The notes beneath the pieces are model-generated. The model saw only the letters and a program-made list of their open reading frames with translations, was not told where the DNA came from and made no database searches. 64,000 nucleotides of DNA from Flectonema sp. DT1601 (lineage: Eukaryota; Euglenozoa; Diplonemea; Diplonemida; Diplonemidae): NCBI GenBank assembly GCA_964019425.1, contig OZ025846.1:657883-721882 (forward strand). The letters run 5' to 3'. Made by a program: the position numbers and the translations under genes. Of this stretch, positions 21,957 through 33,565 are shown in pieces. Positions within the stretch are counted from its first letter, which is position 1. Each line of letters begins with the position of its first letter.

Positions 21957-23180
21957 ATGAGAACTCTCATCGTTGCTACGCTGCTGTCTTCGGCTGCAGG
22001 TGTGGTTATTGACTGCGTTCCAGGCTGTGACGCGGCAACCCAAAGCTGCGAGCTTGGCGTTTGTGAATGCCTCCCTGGATATAAGAATCAAATTTTTGCA
22101 GGACTTCCTTGCGTTGACATCGATGAGTGCAATGAGAACCCTGGTATTTGCGGTAGCAACTCGATCTGTACAAACAAAAACCCTTCTTACAGTTGTGAGT
22201 GTGATACTGGATTTGAGGATGTCTCAGGTAATTGCGTTGACATCGATGAATGTGCAACTGGTGCCCACACCTGCCCTCCTGCAACTGACTGCCAGAACAC
22301 GTCTCCGTTATACGATTGTGTCAGCCAACCGTTAAACTGCCCACCCGGTTTCTTCGACGCTGGTGGATCCTGTCAGGACATCAATGAGTGTTTATCTAGT
22401 ACACATCCGCACAACTGTTTGACTGGTTCCACTTGCGAGAACAATGATGGCGGATTCACTTGTAATTCCTCTCCTTGTCCACCACCTCAGATTAGGCACA
22501 TCGTTTTGGGATGTTTACCACCACCAAGCTGTCCAATGGGTCACTCATGGACAGGAACTATGTGTGCTGATATCGATGAATGCGCATCTGGAACAGTGTG
22601 CTCAGTGGGTGAAGTTTGCCAGAACAACATTGGAAGCTATTCCTGTATCCCTGCTCCCCCTGCTCCTCAGTGTGTTGATGTTGAAACGAAGATTCCGTCT
22701 GTCGTAGCGTGGCCGTCATCCGCCGTCCACAAGCAGGCTTCTCAACACTTTCACTTCAACTCCTTCCCGCAGTACCTCGATGGTACTAAGATGTACATTC
22801 CAGATATCACTCAGGGAAGTGATCTCCACTTGACTTGCTGCAAGGATGAGTGTCAGTTCTTTGTTGCTATGTACAGATGCCTTCCTTGCTCGTCGATGCA
22901 CTCCGGCGGATTTGACACTGGGCTTTCTTCGGCTGCTTGGGAATCAACCTCTTGCGCTCCTGCCTTCAATGTGGTTGGCAGAAGCGATGGACCAAAACCG
23001 ATGGTTGTCTTCCACAAAGTGCTTCAGAAAGGAGAAGCACACACTTTGTCGCTCGCTCCTGCGACCTCTGGAATCCCCTTCATTGCTGTCTTTCAGAAGG
23101 ATGTTCCTGACGCAGTCTCTTGTCCTCTGAACAGGGGACCGTTTGCAGCACAGAACCCAAGGGACTGCAGCGTCTGTTAG
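21957..23180 (+). CDS. secreted calcium-binding EGF-repeat protein
   Basis: 407 residues. MRTLIVATLLSSAAG is a signal peptide. A short Cys-rich unit is followed by four calcium-binding EGF units, each opened by D-I-[DN]-E-C (near 54, 95, 141 and 205), with degenerate Cys-rich spacers between the third and fourth. Residues about 240-407 form a separate Cys-containing domain I do not recognise (SVVAWPSSAVHK, LHLTCCKDECQFF). It is probably an extracellular or surface adhesion protein that needs calcium for rigidity. No transmembrane segment or GPI signal is evident at the end (NPRDCSVC), so it is likely released. The start follows the acceptor at 21937. Confidence 0.8.
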   Translation: MRTLIVATLLSSAAGVVIDCVPGCDAATQSCELGVCECLPGYKNQIFAGLPCVDIDECNENPGICGSNSICTNKNPSYSCECDTGFEDVSGNCVDIDECATGAHTCPPATDCQNTSPLYDCVSQPLNCPPGFFDAGGSCQDINECLSSTHPHNCLTGSTCENNDGGFTCNSSPCPPPQIRHIVLGCLPPPSCPMGHSWTGTMCADIDECASGTVCSVGEVCQNNIGSYSCIPAPPAPQCVDVETKIPSVVAWPSSAVHKQASQHFHFNSFPQYLDGTKMYIPDITQGSDLHLTCCKDECQFFVAMYRCLPCSSMHSGGFDTGLSSAAWESTSCAPAFNVVGRSDGPKPMVVFHKVLQKGEAHTLSLAPATSGIPFIAVFQKDVPDAVSCPLNRGPFAAQNPRDCSVC

Positions 23181-24262
23181 AATTTTCTTTCGTCCGCTTT
23201 CTGCTGTGACACCTCCTCCTCATTTAACTTCTTTTCTTTTCTTTTCTTTTCTCATTTTTATTTCTTTCTCTCCATTTTGATCCTGCTTGACCAGTAGAAT
23301 TCTTCTATTCACAAGAATAGGAGAAACTCTGATTGAAGAGGAAAAGACGATGCAATGTTTCTTCTTCGGTCCCTTCAATTGGATATTATTTCTTTTCAAC
23401 TCCGATCTCGTTGGTGAAGAGGAATTGCAGAACGATTGGTTTACTCCCTTCACGTCCCTACAATCTTTTAATGTTGACAATATCGATAGAATCACAACTG
23501 GTCTTTTAAAGAAAAAAATAGCCGAAATAATGGCGCAGCTGTGATGTGATGTGATGTGAATCCTTTTTGAAGAAAAAGGCAATCGCAAGTCACGTCGTGT
23601 TCCCTTTCCTGATGACATCTCTGCAGCGGGTGAATAGTTAAGTACCCGGTGCTATTATGCTTTTCAATCGTTGCATCTCCCCTCCATTTATGAGATTTCA
23701 TTATGAGTGCAGTGTTCCCAGGTGTTTCAAACATTTTAGAAGGTGTGGAAAAAGTTTGAGTCACTAGGCGAGAAACTGCTAATCAAACAAAAACATGAAT
23801 CTGCGTGTGAAACCCACTCGAATTAGAAGATCAAAAACACAATAAAATCACATCAGATTCTCAGACTCCCTCTCTGCAAACCCACAACGGATTAGTCAAC
23901 AATTTTTTTTTTTTTTTTTTTTTTTTTGCAAATTTTCTTTCTTTTTAAACTTTGGCTTAATAAGACAAGGCGAATTATTTTTACAATTCCGTTTCGGAAG
24001 AATGTAAAATATAAAATAGAAGCTGCAGCAACACCTCATGATAATGATTCTGTGGACTCGTTACTCCTTCTACCGCCGTCACTTATGTTTTCTCTTTTTT
24101 CTTTGTTATCAACAAATCCATTCTCTGTTAAAAAGAACTTTTTAGCATCCCGCATTCGAGCGGGTCACGAAAAACAGAGCAATAGTTTCTCTCAGTTGAT
24201 AATGTTATTTCTTGTTTGGTATTCAAGGTTCTTACACACTTTTATTGTCAGGTTGGGAGGAC
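23181..24262. other. 1.1-kb spacer
   Basis: Holds a small (TGATG)-type tandem near 23541-23560 and a T run near 23902-23927. A 64-codon frame starting at ATG 23350 has normal complexity but no acceptor pattern or recognisable family, so it is not called. TTTTATTGTCAG ends at 24251, 11 bases before the next ATG. Confidence 0.4.
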
Positions 24263-27200
24263 ATGAACACCGCACACGGCTGGCCCGGCTCCAGTTTGGA
24301 AGTCCTCAGCGTCGATGAGCTTCGTCTTTTGGTAGAAAAGTTCTTTTTTTCTGGGAAGGTCGCTCAGGAGCTTACTCAGGAGGAATTTATCGATGCATTC
24401 AGATCAGTTGCATCAGACAAGAGTCGAATAAATGAAGAGGATTTACTCAAATTGTTCCTGCACATCGATGCCAATGCCTCGGGCGCTATTGACTGGTGCG
24501 AACTAGCGGAGTACTTCAGTGCCCTCACTAGAAATGAGGGTGGGTTGGCGAGTACATTGAGCATTTCGATTAACAAACATCTGAAGTCAAAGCGTCAGCA
24601 AAAAGAAGTTTATCACAAAGGAAAGGTAACTCGAATAGTACCACATCCTGACTTGAATGTTTATTATTCAGCTGCTGAAGATGGTGCAGTCAAGGTATGG
24701 GATGCCGACACACTTGAACACACGGGTACACTACACAACGGCTCCGTCTGCTGTAACGACATTTGTTACCTTCCAAGGAGCGACGTTCTTGCCGTCAGCA
24801 CGGCAGACAATCTCGTCACACTCTACAATTGCAAAACTGGTACGTACTTTAGTCATTTTATTACAAACCGTTAACGGCATTTACCTTCTATATAAAACTT
24901 GTGACCACAAACAGGAAAGGTAAAAGTCTCTTTAAAGGGCAAGAAAAGGCGTTATGGCGCACCGCGTAATTCGGAAATCACGACCAGGAACCAATTTCGT
25001 GTACCATTGCACACGCCGGCGACAACATTCTTTGGAAGACAGCCAATTGGACTTGAAGGAACTCGAGTAATGCACATGTTGGAGAGGCGCGACAATACGT
25101 TACTACAGCGGATGTGGGCAGCTGAGAAAGTTCGCGACAAGTTCTCGGTGACGGTGGCTCCAGAAATGGGAGACCCGGCATATGGACTCGGTTGTTATCA
25201 GTGCGGTGAGGCCAATGGAAGAGAATTGTTGCTGATGGGGCTCTCTGACGGCCAAGTTCAACTTTACAACACAAATTTTGACACAGACGTGCAAGTGCTG
25301 AAGGCAAAGTCTCGCTGGAACATCCACTCTGACGCTGTTACTGTTATTAAAGCATTGAGGGATAGGGAGTGTGTGTTAACTGCTTCACTGGATTCGAATA
25401 TTCATGTCGTCCATGCCGAAAAGGGAGTTGTTCTCAGAACACTACATGGCATGAGAGGTTCATCAGGAACACTTGAGCCCCTATCTCGACATCAAAAAGG
25501 TGTTCTTTCCCTCGACTACAGCCCCGATTTGAAAATGATAGTGAGCTGTGGTTTGGAGCGGCACGTTTTAGTTTGGAACCCTTTCGTAACATCTCCCTTG
25601 GCTTCATTACCTGGGCACATGGATCGAGTTGTGTCAGCAGAGTTCAACACTCGAGACAGTCAAATAATTACTTTATCTCAGGATAAGATTATTAGAATTT
25701 GGGATGTCCGCACTTATCGAGTTATCCAGCAAGAGAAGGATCGGTGTCTGGAGGCAAACTGTCGGGTTTCACCAGGTGCGCTAATTTTCGATCATAAACG
25801 AAATAGAATTGTAATGTCTAACACCAGGCTCTATGTTAGACAAGTTGGTCAGGGAACAAGTGGATCAGGTCCAACTCACATCACCAGAAAGGATCCAATA
25901 ACAATGCTCTGTCTCACAGTTAATGTGGGTTCACTCCTTTTTAGCTCCGACACTCACTTTGTCAAGGTTTGGGATATGTCTAAAGAGAAGGCGATGATCG
26001 CATTTCATGTTGAAGGGGGTGTTGCTGGATTCTGCCTGGACACCGAAACAGAGAGACGGCTCTTTGTTGCAAATTCCGAGAACTCCGGTGCCCAAATCTG
26101 GAACTACGGATCCGGACAGCTCTTAAGAACTTTCACACCGGCCGAATACAACAACAGCGCGTCCAATGAAGCGGGTATTGTATTTGCACAGAGACAAGAT
26201 GTTCGTCTTGTGATACTAGCTGGTTCAACGTCTGTTCGTATCTACCGCGACTCTGACTCAAGTGATGCAGTTTGGCTGACTCTCCCGCTGACGAACATCG
26301 GTGGCGCGACAACGATGTCGTATTGCGAGCCTCATTCTCTTTTAATATTCGGAAATTCTCAGGGTGGGTTTGCTATTCTACACCTCGGCAACATTCAGGT
26401 TTCTCCGAAAGGTATGCTAATACTCTTACGGTGTTTCTAATCTCGTTATCTTAAAAAAACAAAACAAAAAAAAACAGGCCGACTGGCAACAAAACTTCCT
26501 GATTTGGTTATTCATAAATACGTCTCTCTCATCAATGGACCGCTGCATCATCCTGTGGCGGGATTCATATTGAAGGCTGAGAGAATGATTGAGACGAGTA
26601 ATTTTAGTACTCCTCACTTTAATCCTCCTCCAGGGAAGTCACATCACCTCCCTGCAATCAATGGATCGCTTCAAAAGATAAGTCAGCGTAACGAAACTCT
26701 GAACATTGTTCCTTGGGCGCCCTCTTTTGTATTTACGACTGAGGGAAATGGGTTAATAAAATTGTGGTCTGCACCGAAGCTTGAGCAAGTATTGCAATGG
26801 TCAGGTGTGCATGGTGAGAATGAAGCAATCTTTGCTGCATCTATCGATACTAAGAACATGTTGTACTACACTGGAGATGAAGTCGGATATATTCAGACCT
26901 ACGACATCAGCAATGTGGTTGATATAAAGAAGGTTGATGTTGTTCCGGAAATGATTATAAAAGTCCACTGTTTTCGATGTTTTGACGCCTGTATCACAGC
27001 GCTGACTTGTTTGCCTTCTAAAAACATGCTGCTCGTATCGTACAATCCTACAATTGCAATGGTTTCACCGAAGGGGTTTATAATTTCTATTTTGGGATCT
27101 GGAGAACGCGGCTTCATGAAGATTCGAATGAAGCACACGTCGGCATTTGAAAGACAAAATCATCGAATTCGAAAAGAACTTCTCCTTTCACTACTCGAAC

Positions 27201-30200
27201 AAGCAACCGATTGTACCTTGAACGTCAGTAGCCTGGTGTCAGAGGCTCGCAACTATACCGATATTTTCGGTGAGGAAATCTGTGAAAATCCAATTCTTCT
27301 CAATGCGGCAGTCCTCAGCACTTTGAAGGACTTAAATCCTCTGGAACCAGAACTTGATGACGCTCGATTGGTCGAAATAACACCCGATGGAAGTTATCGA
27401 TTTCTCGAACTTAGTGACAAAGCATCCAGGAAGATACGACAAAACACGAAGGGTGCAGGCCACGAAAATATTCTCCACTCGTACAAGCCTCTTGCTGTCT
27501 CTTCAGACAGAGCGGTAATGGATCGCGTGAAAACTCTTTGTAAAGTAAAGACTCTGGTAACTCAACTAGCGAAGGATCACAGTTCCGTATCCGCACTTTC
27601 ACGCTTGAGAAAAGGAGCGACAAAAGTAAGAGCTGTGGCACAAATGAGGATGGGGCTCTTGCGAATGAAAATTTCCAAAAGTGAGAAACAGGAGATAGCT
27701 GGTTCACACGAAAAGATAACATCCGGTGGAGATTCTCTCGTAGGTCTTGAAGCTTTAGAAACCAGTTTTCCGAGAGCTGCCCGCAGGGTTACTTATATTC
27801 GATCGTTGTCTGACTCTCAAAATGATGACTCTTTACCAAGTGTGTCGAATTCAAAAAGAGTCTCTCAGCAAGACATTCCCTCGGAGGAGCTCTTATCAGA
27901 ACTCAACGCGCAGCAAATATCTCGCGAAGAATCGGAAGCCCGTCAGAACCTCGTTTTGCATGTCAAAAGTTGTCGTCTTCAAGGCACAGATTTCTATGAG
28001 TTCGTATCCAGGAATGTCATCGAATTAAGTTTTAGTGTCCGACTGTTCCTTTTAAAACAGGCCGAGAAGACGCGTATCTTGCAGTGCAACGAGCATTCCG
28101 GACGATGGGAAATACTTCGAATATTCACTTCGATGTCAAATAAGTGGGAGAGAAAATTACGAAGTACTTTGGCATCCATAAACAACGAATGGGAAATGCT
28201 CTCACCCTGTGACGTACCATGTTTTATAATTACTACGGATGGTGCTAAAAATGATTGCAAAGAGTGGAAAGTAGGGAAATATCGCTGCATGTCGACACCT
28301 GCCGCGACACTCACGAAGAAGTCTCACCAAAAGATTAGAAAAGACCCAAAGTTACCAAATATGAGACGTTCTCGTAGTCTTCCCACTACCCAATACGAGC
28401 TGATGACAGTCTCTGGCAGAACAAAGTTAAAAAGACCGATGCGATTCAGTACATTGGGTGAGAGACTAAATTGGAGGTTTCAACGAATTTTGGACGTTAA
28501 ATGTAAACCTGAAGAGCAAGCACTACTGCTACGTAAATTATTCGACAACTTTGGGGGGACAGCTTCAACTACAGCGCTGCAGCTCATTAACGAGGCCAAA
28601 CTCCCTTTAAAGGGCAGAACTATTGGTTCTGTTCCTTGTAGTCGCTACACCTACCTTCGTGATGGTATTATATACAAACTTGTTACTAATGATTCCGCCA
28701 TTAAAGCACACGGCGGATCACACGTCAAGGCAATGAAGAGCGCTAAAATTGAATTGAAAGCGCGTTCGTTGGTGGCCAACCGAAAAGTTACGAGGACACC
28801 ACTAAGTTGTGTTGTGACGTATAAAGAACATCGAGTCTTTGTGAGTTGTATTGTTTCGGCAACTCGGGACCCCAAAGATACGAAACCAATAGCGGGAGGG
28901 GAGATTATACCGATTCAGCAAGAAATTAATTACAAAGGAACTCAAGAAAGTGTAGAAATAAATGGGAAAACTGTAATATCTGTGAGCGAACCAACGATAG
29001 AATCATTACCGACAACTAGTCGGAAGTCATCTGTTATTAAAAGTGGAGTATCATCTCCGAAGTCATCATCAATGTTGTGTACGGTATCTGACAACACACA
29101 GTTGTTGACAACTTCTTCTACTTCTGATGACAAAGAGTTTCCACATCACTGGGGCCTTCGTTTGGTTTTGAACGCTCCCCCAAAAGCAAATGCTATCCTC
29201 CGAAGGCTCGCAGACTCTCTCCATCTCTGTCCGATTACTGTCTCGTACTATCAAAACGGATTACTGAAGCCACCCGTCCTCGTGCAAAAAAATAACTTCA
29301 CCCACATCGGACCAACTGCCAACTCGCATTGCGAGATTCTGAGCAAGCCTCATTTCAGTTCTCGATCTACAGGAAAACATCTCGTTGTCCCCTCACAAGG
29401 ACAAAGGAAGAGCAAACGACAACAATATACTGCTTCAGGTGTGTTATTTAATTATTTGATGTGCACGGAGAACAATCCAACGAAATCCAAACAGGAGTAT
29501 ATGAAATCATCGCTTCTCCAGGTATTCATTTGTATACCCACAGCGAAGATGGTGACCAGACAAATGAAGAATATTACGTCTCAAATGCGACATTTTTGCT
29601 ACCGTGTCAGCCGCCTAATGCAAATGACACTGTTGCTGTGAAGCGGATAGCTGGCAACGTGCTGCTTAATTTGAAGAATCAAACAATTACGAGTCTGGGA
29701 TATTCCAATGTGTGTCCTCTTAGTGTTAGGGGATTCGCAGACAGACAAGTTGCAAAACTGTGGAAGCGGCTCAGTGCATCGACTGTGTCAGACGTTGCTA
29801 ATGAACTGAGCAGATGCAATCAAACACTAAAAGAACTCGACGGGACGGCTCTCCTTTCGTTAGTGAGAAGACAGGGATTGACTTGTGCACATCTCGGACC
29901 TTTGGGACAAGAACTGGAAAAAAGGCTTTTCTCATCGTCTCACAGTAAAACATTCCCAGTATCTAACCGAAGTGGTGTTCAGTACAGCAGGGGAGTTCGT
30001 GTCGGTCGTAGATGTGATGGTGATGTGAAGAGAAGTTTTTTAGTTAGAAGGAGCTTTTCATCTCCTGAAGCTTTGGATGTAGCTTCTCCTGAAGCATCAG
30101 AAACTGGGAAGTCGATCCCTTCGGAATACAAGATGAAGGACAATGCACAACAACGTGGGGCCGCTGCAGCAACAGATCTTTTGAAGGAAGAAATCCTTGG

Positions 30201-32585
30201 CAGAGCATGCCGCGATTACTTAATCACAAAGATGGCATCAATGCCAAAATCCGCAACAACAGAGGCCGAGAGGATTCTTGTGACACTCAACGACGGTACT
30301 TCGTCACTTGCTTCACAACAGTTTTTTTCTGGAGAGCTTCTTCCGTTGCTCAGGCAAAAGTACGAAGCGACTCCCGCAGACGTCCGACAAGGATTTAGCC
30401 GATCTCGGTTGATTAGAAAAGTGTCTCGTTTAGTGGGAATTAGGTACAATATTCACAAAAAGAAAATTGCAGTAGCGGGTTTTTACCCAATCGTCAAGCA
30501 CATGGCGATAAGATCGATGCAAAATCAGATTTATCATCAGGGAGAGGAAACTGCGGAATCCAGGATGGAAGATGACGTTGCATCATTTTGCAATTCTTTC
30601 ACGGAACCCTGTTATTCCCCAAGGATGCCGGGAAGCCCTCGAGGGGGGGATAAAATGTCTTCATTGCGGCAGCATTGCGACTCTCTCGAGGAGCACGCAT
30701 CAGCAATACGAGGTATCAAAACTGGAGATCCTCTTGCATATCAACGTGCCGTATCGATCTCTCACAGACATCAATCAAAATTCACCCTTTCAGCATTTGC
30801 ATTTCATCATCCCAAGAACACCATTTACACTGAAGAACATATATTCACGTTGACCCTCTTTGTGAGAGTAATGTACCTTGAGAAGCCACAGCAGTGCGCC
30901 AAAATCCTCGAAAACTCAAAGAAGCCTCGTCTGCAACAGAGATACACATCTCTGATTGAGGCCAGCGAGGAACTGTTCGGTCCGTTAGACTATCGAGTGA
31001 TCTCTCTTTATGAAATATTAGGAATATGCAAGGAACGAATAGAGTACTACAATGAAGCTATTGATTGCTTTAGAAAATGTCTTCTGAGACTGCAGTCTCC
31101 ATTTATTGACAAATCCCACAGTGACACGCACGGTATTTTCTCTGTTCTGGACAGATTGGTTCAGGTTTACCTTCTTTCGGAGAAGTTTACTTTCGCACTT
31201 GAAGCTGCGCAAGAGCAATACAACTGTTGCTTTTCTTCTAAAATTCATCACCTGATCCCACACTCTCTTTGCAACATCGCCCGTGCGAAGATGTGCTTAA
31301 GCCAGAGTGACTCCGAACCGAAGATGTTTGGTTCTCCATCTTATCCTTCTTCCGATACTTCAGTGATTTCAGATTTCAAGTATGTTCAGGTAACTTACAG
31401 TGCAAAGTATCTATTTCGTCTGTTAACAAAAATAAAAAAAACAGAAATGCACTCGATATCGCATGCCGCCACTTTGGAGAAGAATCCGTGATCCATGCAG
31501 AAGTGCTTACAGTCATTGGCAGCTACCACGGCGCTATGCAGAATCATGACACTGCTGTGAAGACCTACGCCAAGGCACTTTTAATTTACGAATCGTTGTA
31601 TGGCAGCAACAACCCAGAGAGTGTGAAACTTCTTTGTAGCATCGCCTCCGTTTGGAACGACAACAATTCCTATGAGAGGGCCATGCCTGCTTTGACTGCC
31701 GGTATGAGTTACTTCCAACAATATTTTATTTTGCTGCATTTTGAAATTCAAATTCCGTTTCAAAGGTAATTCTTTATGCGCTAATTTGTTGCAATTACTT
31801 AGAAGCAAACAGGTCTGGAGATTTCTTTGAAGTGCAGCGGACCTCAGTCAGAGTTAACAATTCACTGTCAGGAGCTGCTTGCCCAACTTCACACTTCAAT
31901 AGGAAGGGTGGATAGCGCTATTGATATTTACCAGTACCTTCTTGATATTCGCGAAGCTTCTTTGGGAAAGTACCACCAAAGTACAATTGAAACATTATTT
32001 GAGCTGGCTGCGCTATTTCGAATGCGAGGATCTTTTGAAGAAAGTTTGGCACTTTACCAGTTGTGTGAAAAGTTATACAACCCAACGATGGCTTGTGGGA
32101 ATCCTCGAGTGGCAAACAGTCTCAAAGGAATCGCAATGTGCAAAGCAGAGCTTGGGAACTCTAGCGAGGCAATCAAAATATTTAAGCAGGCTTTGGATAT
32201 CTATGAGGCAGATATTCAAGCACCTGGTGTTGCAACAGAAATGTCGCAACTTCTATTCAGCTATGCAAGTCTACTGCAAAGGTGTGGTCAGTTTGGGGAA
32301 GCGATTTCGATTCTTGAGAAATCCATTGCTTTCGATCGTGAGCTTTCTACAGATCGACCTCAAGCTGCCGAATTACAACTTCTTGCAGACTGCAGGCAGC
32401 AGAGGAGGCAGCTTTTAGTCACAAGAACTGAAAAAGAAACAAATCAGGAGCGCCAGCGAATGCTTCAGTCTTGGTTACAGGGTGTGCAGAATAGACTCTG
32501 CAAGCCGGTCCAAAGATTGGTTGGTAAGAAAGGAAAAGTATTCTTGCTGAGCGATCGCATTGGTGATGGATTAACAACTCTGTAA
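24263..32585 (+). CDS. giant EF-hand / WD40 / CLU-like / TPR protein (6 exons)
   Basis: Exons 24263-24839, 24915-26411, 26478-29438, 29495-31379, 31445-31701 and 31813-32585 total 7,950 bases (2,649 residues) in one continuous frame. Order: EF-hand pair (about 12-95; the loop DANASGAIDW is a calcium-loop match), WD40 repeats (about 110-900, two propellers likely, as in WDR49/WDR64/EFCAB8 ciliary proteins), a low-complexity Ser-rich middle, a CLU-like segment (about 1380-1450; DGIIYKL, then PLSCVVTY), a CLU/TIF31-like helical part (DGTALLSLVRRQGL) and kinesin-light-chain-type TPRs (about 2150-2560). Introns are 56-111 bases with GT donors and AAACAG acceptors. EF-hand/WD40 proteins of this type are often ciliary; CLU proteins bind mRNA near mitochondria. 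Their fusion in one chain is unusual. The CLU assignment is weaker than the others. Confidence 0.8.
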
Positions 32586-32688
32586 TTAGCACTGTCGCAC
32601 CATTTACACTTATTATTCTTGGTCCGTTCGTTCTTGTCAATCTGCTATTGGTTTCTAATGTTTTTGAAAACAGGAAGACATAAGTAAA

Positions 32689-33050
32689 ATGGAACCGATA
32701 AACTCAATTTGTTTCACTTTGTTCCCTTATTCCAAACGGAAAACAATGGGAGTCTGTCAGACAATTACTGATTGGACTCGTTCCCAATTCAACACGAAGT
32801 TCTTCGCACCAACGTTCGCAGTTAGTGACCAACTTACCAAAGAAGTTAACCAAAAGAAGGCAATTCGAAAGACTTTGGGTGACAAGTGTGTTGTTTGTAG
32901 AATGCCAGGTGATGAGCAAGACACCCAACCCAGTTACTGCTGTACAGACATGTAGAAATCATTTTATCCACAGTTTCACCTTTCGACCCACAACAATGGC
33001 TGCACAGCGTGGAGAGGACAAAGAGATTGTTGACAAAGTCGAAAACTTAA
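32689..33050 (+). CDS. 98-residue two-exon protein, unknown
   Basis: Exons 32689-32908 and 32974-33050 give 98 residues; total length stays in frame. An AG (TTGAAAACAG, 32673) lies 15 bases before the ATG. The junction reads CVVCRMPVSPFDPQQWLHS and the end is basic (ERTKRLLTKSKT). The donor is GTGATG and the acceptor TTATCCACAG, weaker than other introns here. The unspliced frame ends 16 codons later in a Cys-rich tail, so an unspliced 88-residue product is the alternative. CxxC could bind metal, but two further ligands are not obvious. Family not recognised. Confidence 0.4.
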
Positions 33051-33565
33051 TACAGGTCATCCAATTTTAATCTATTTCCCGCAGGCAACACACCTAAGAT
33101 GGTCGTGTGATCTGATTACGAACTTCCGTTCCGGTGCGATGATTCTGCTTGGTGTCTATGTGTTCACCACTCGCGAGCCACGGTAACCTGCGGGCACACC
33201 TGCGTATACACCACAGCATTTCAGGAGGCCCAAATAATCGGGAATAACTCATGGAAACGTCACAATCAACCTGCGTACCCCAAAAAACCTGGAGCCCTTC
33301 TAAATATTTTACTGGTGGGGCTTCAGCTGCTTTTCCCCTCCTCTTTTTTTCTAAAACTTGTCGAACGTTTTACTTTCATTTATAGTATTTACCATATCTG
33401 TGTATTCGCTTGTTACCTATACTTCTCTACAGCAATACAAGTAATTTCGGAAATGAGAACAACTAATACAACAAAAACGACTCGTAAAGACATAATAACA
33501 GAGATATTGGTCAGTGAGTAATCCAACGTTATATCTGTTTGCTTACAAAGTTATACTACAAGAAA
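33051..33565. other. intergenic
   Basis: No gene seen. The AG of GCTTACAAAG (33550) lies 15 bases before the next start codon. Confidence 0.4.

Noticed and set aside
23350-23544. 64-codon frame in the spacer after the EGF gene
   Set aside because: No acceptor site, homolog or domain; could be real but unsupported.
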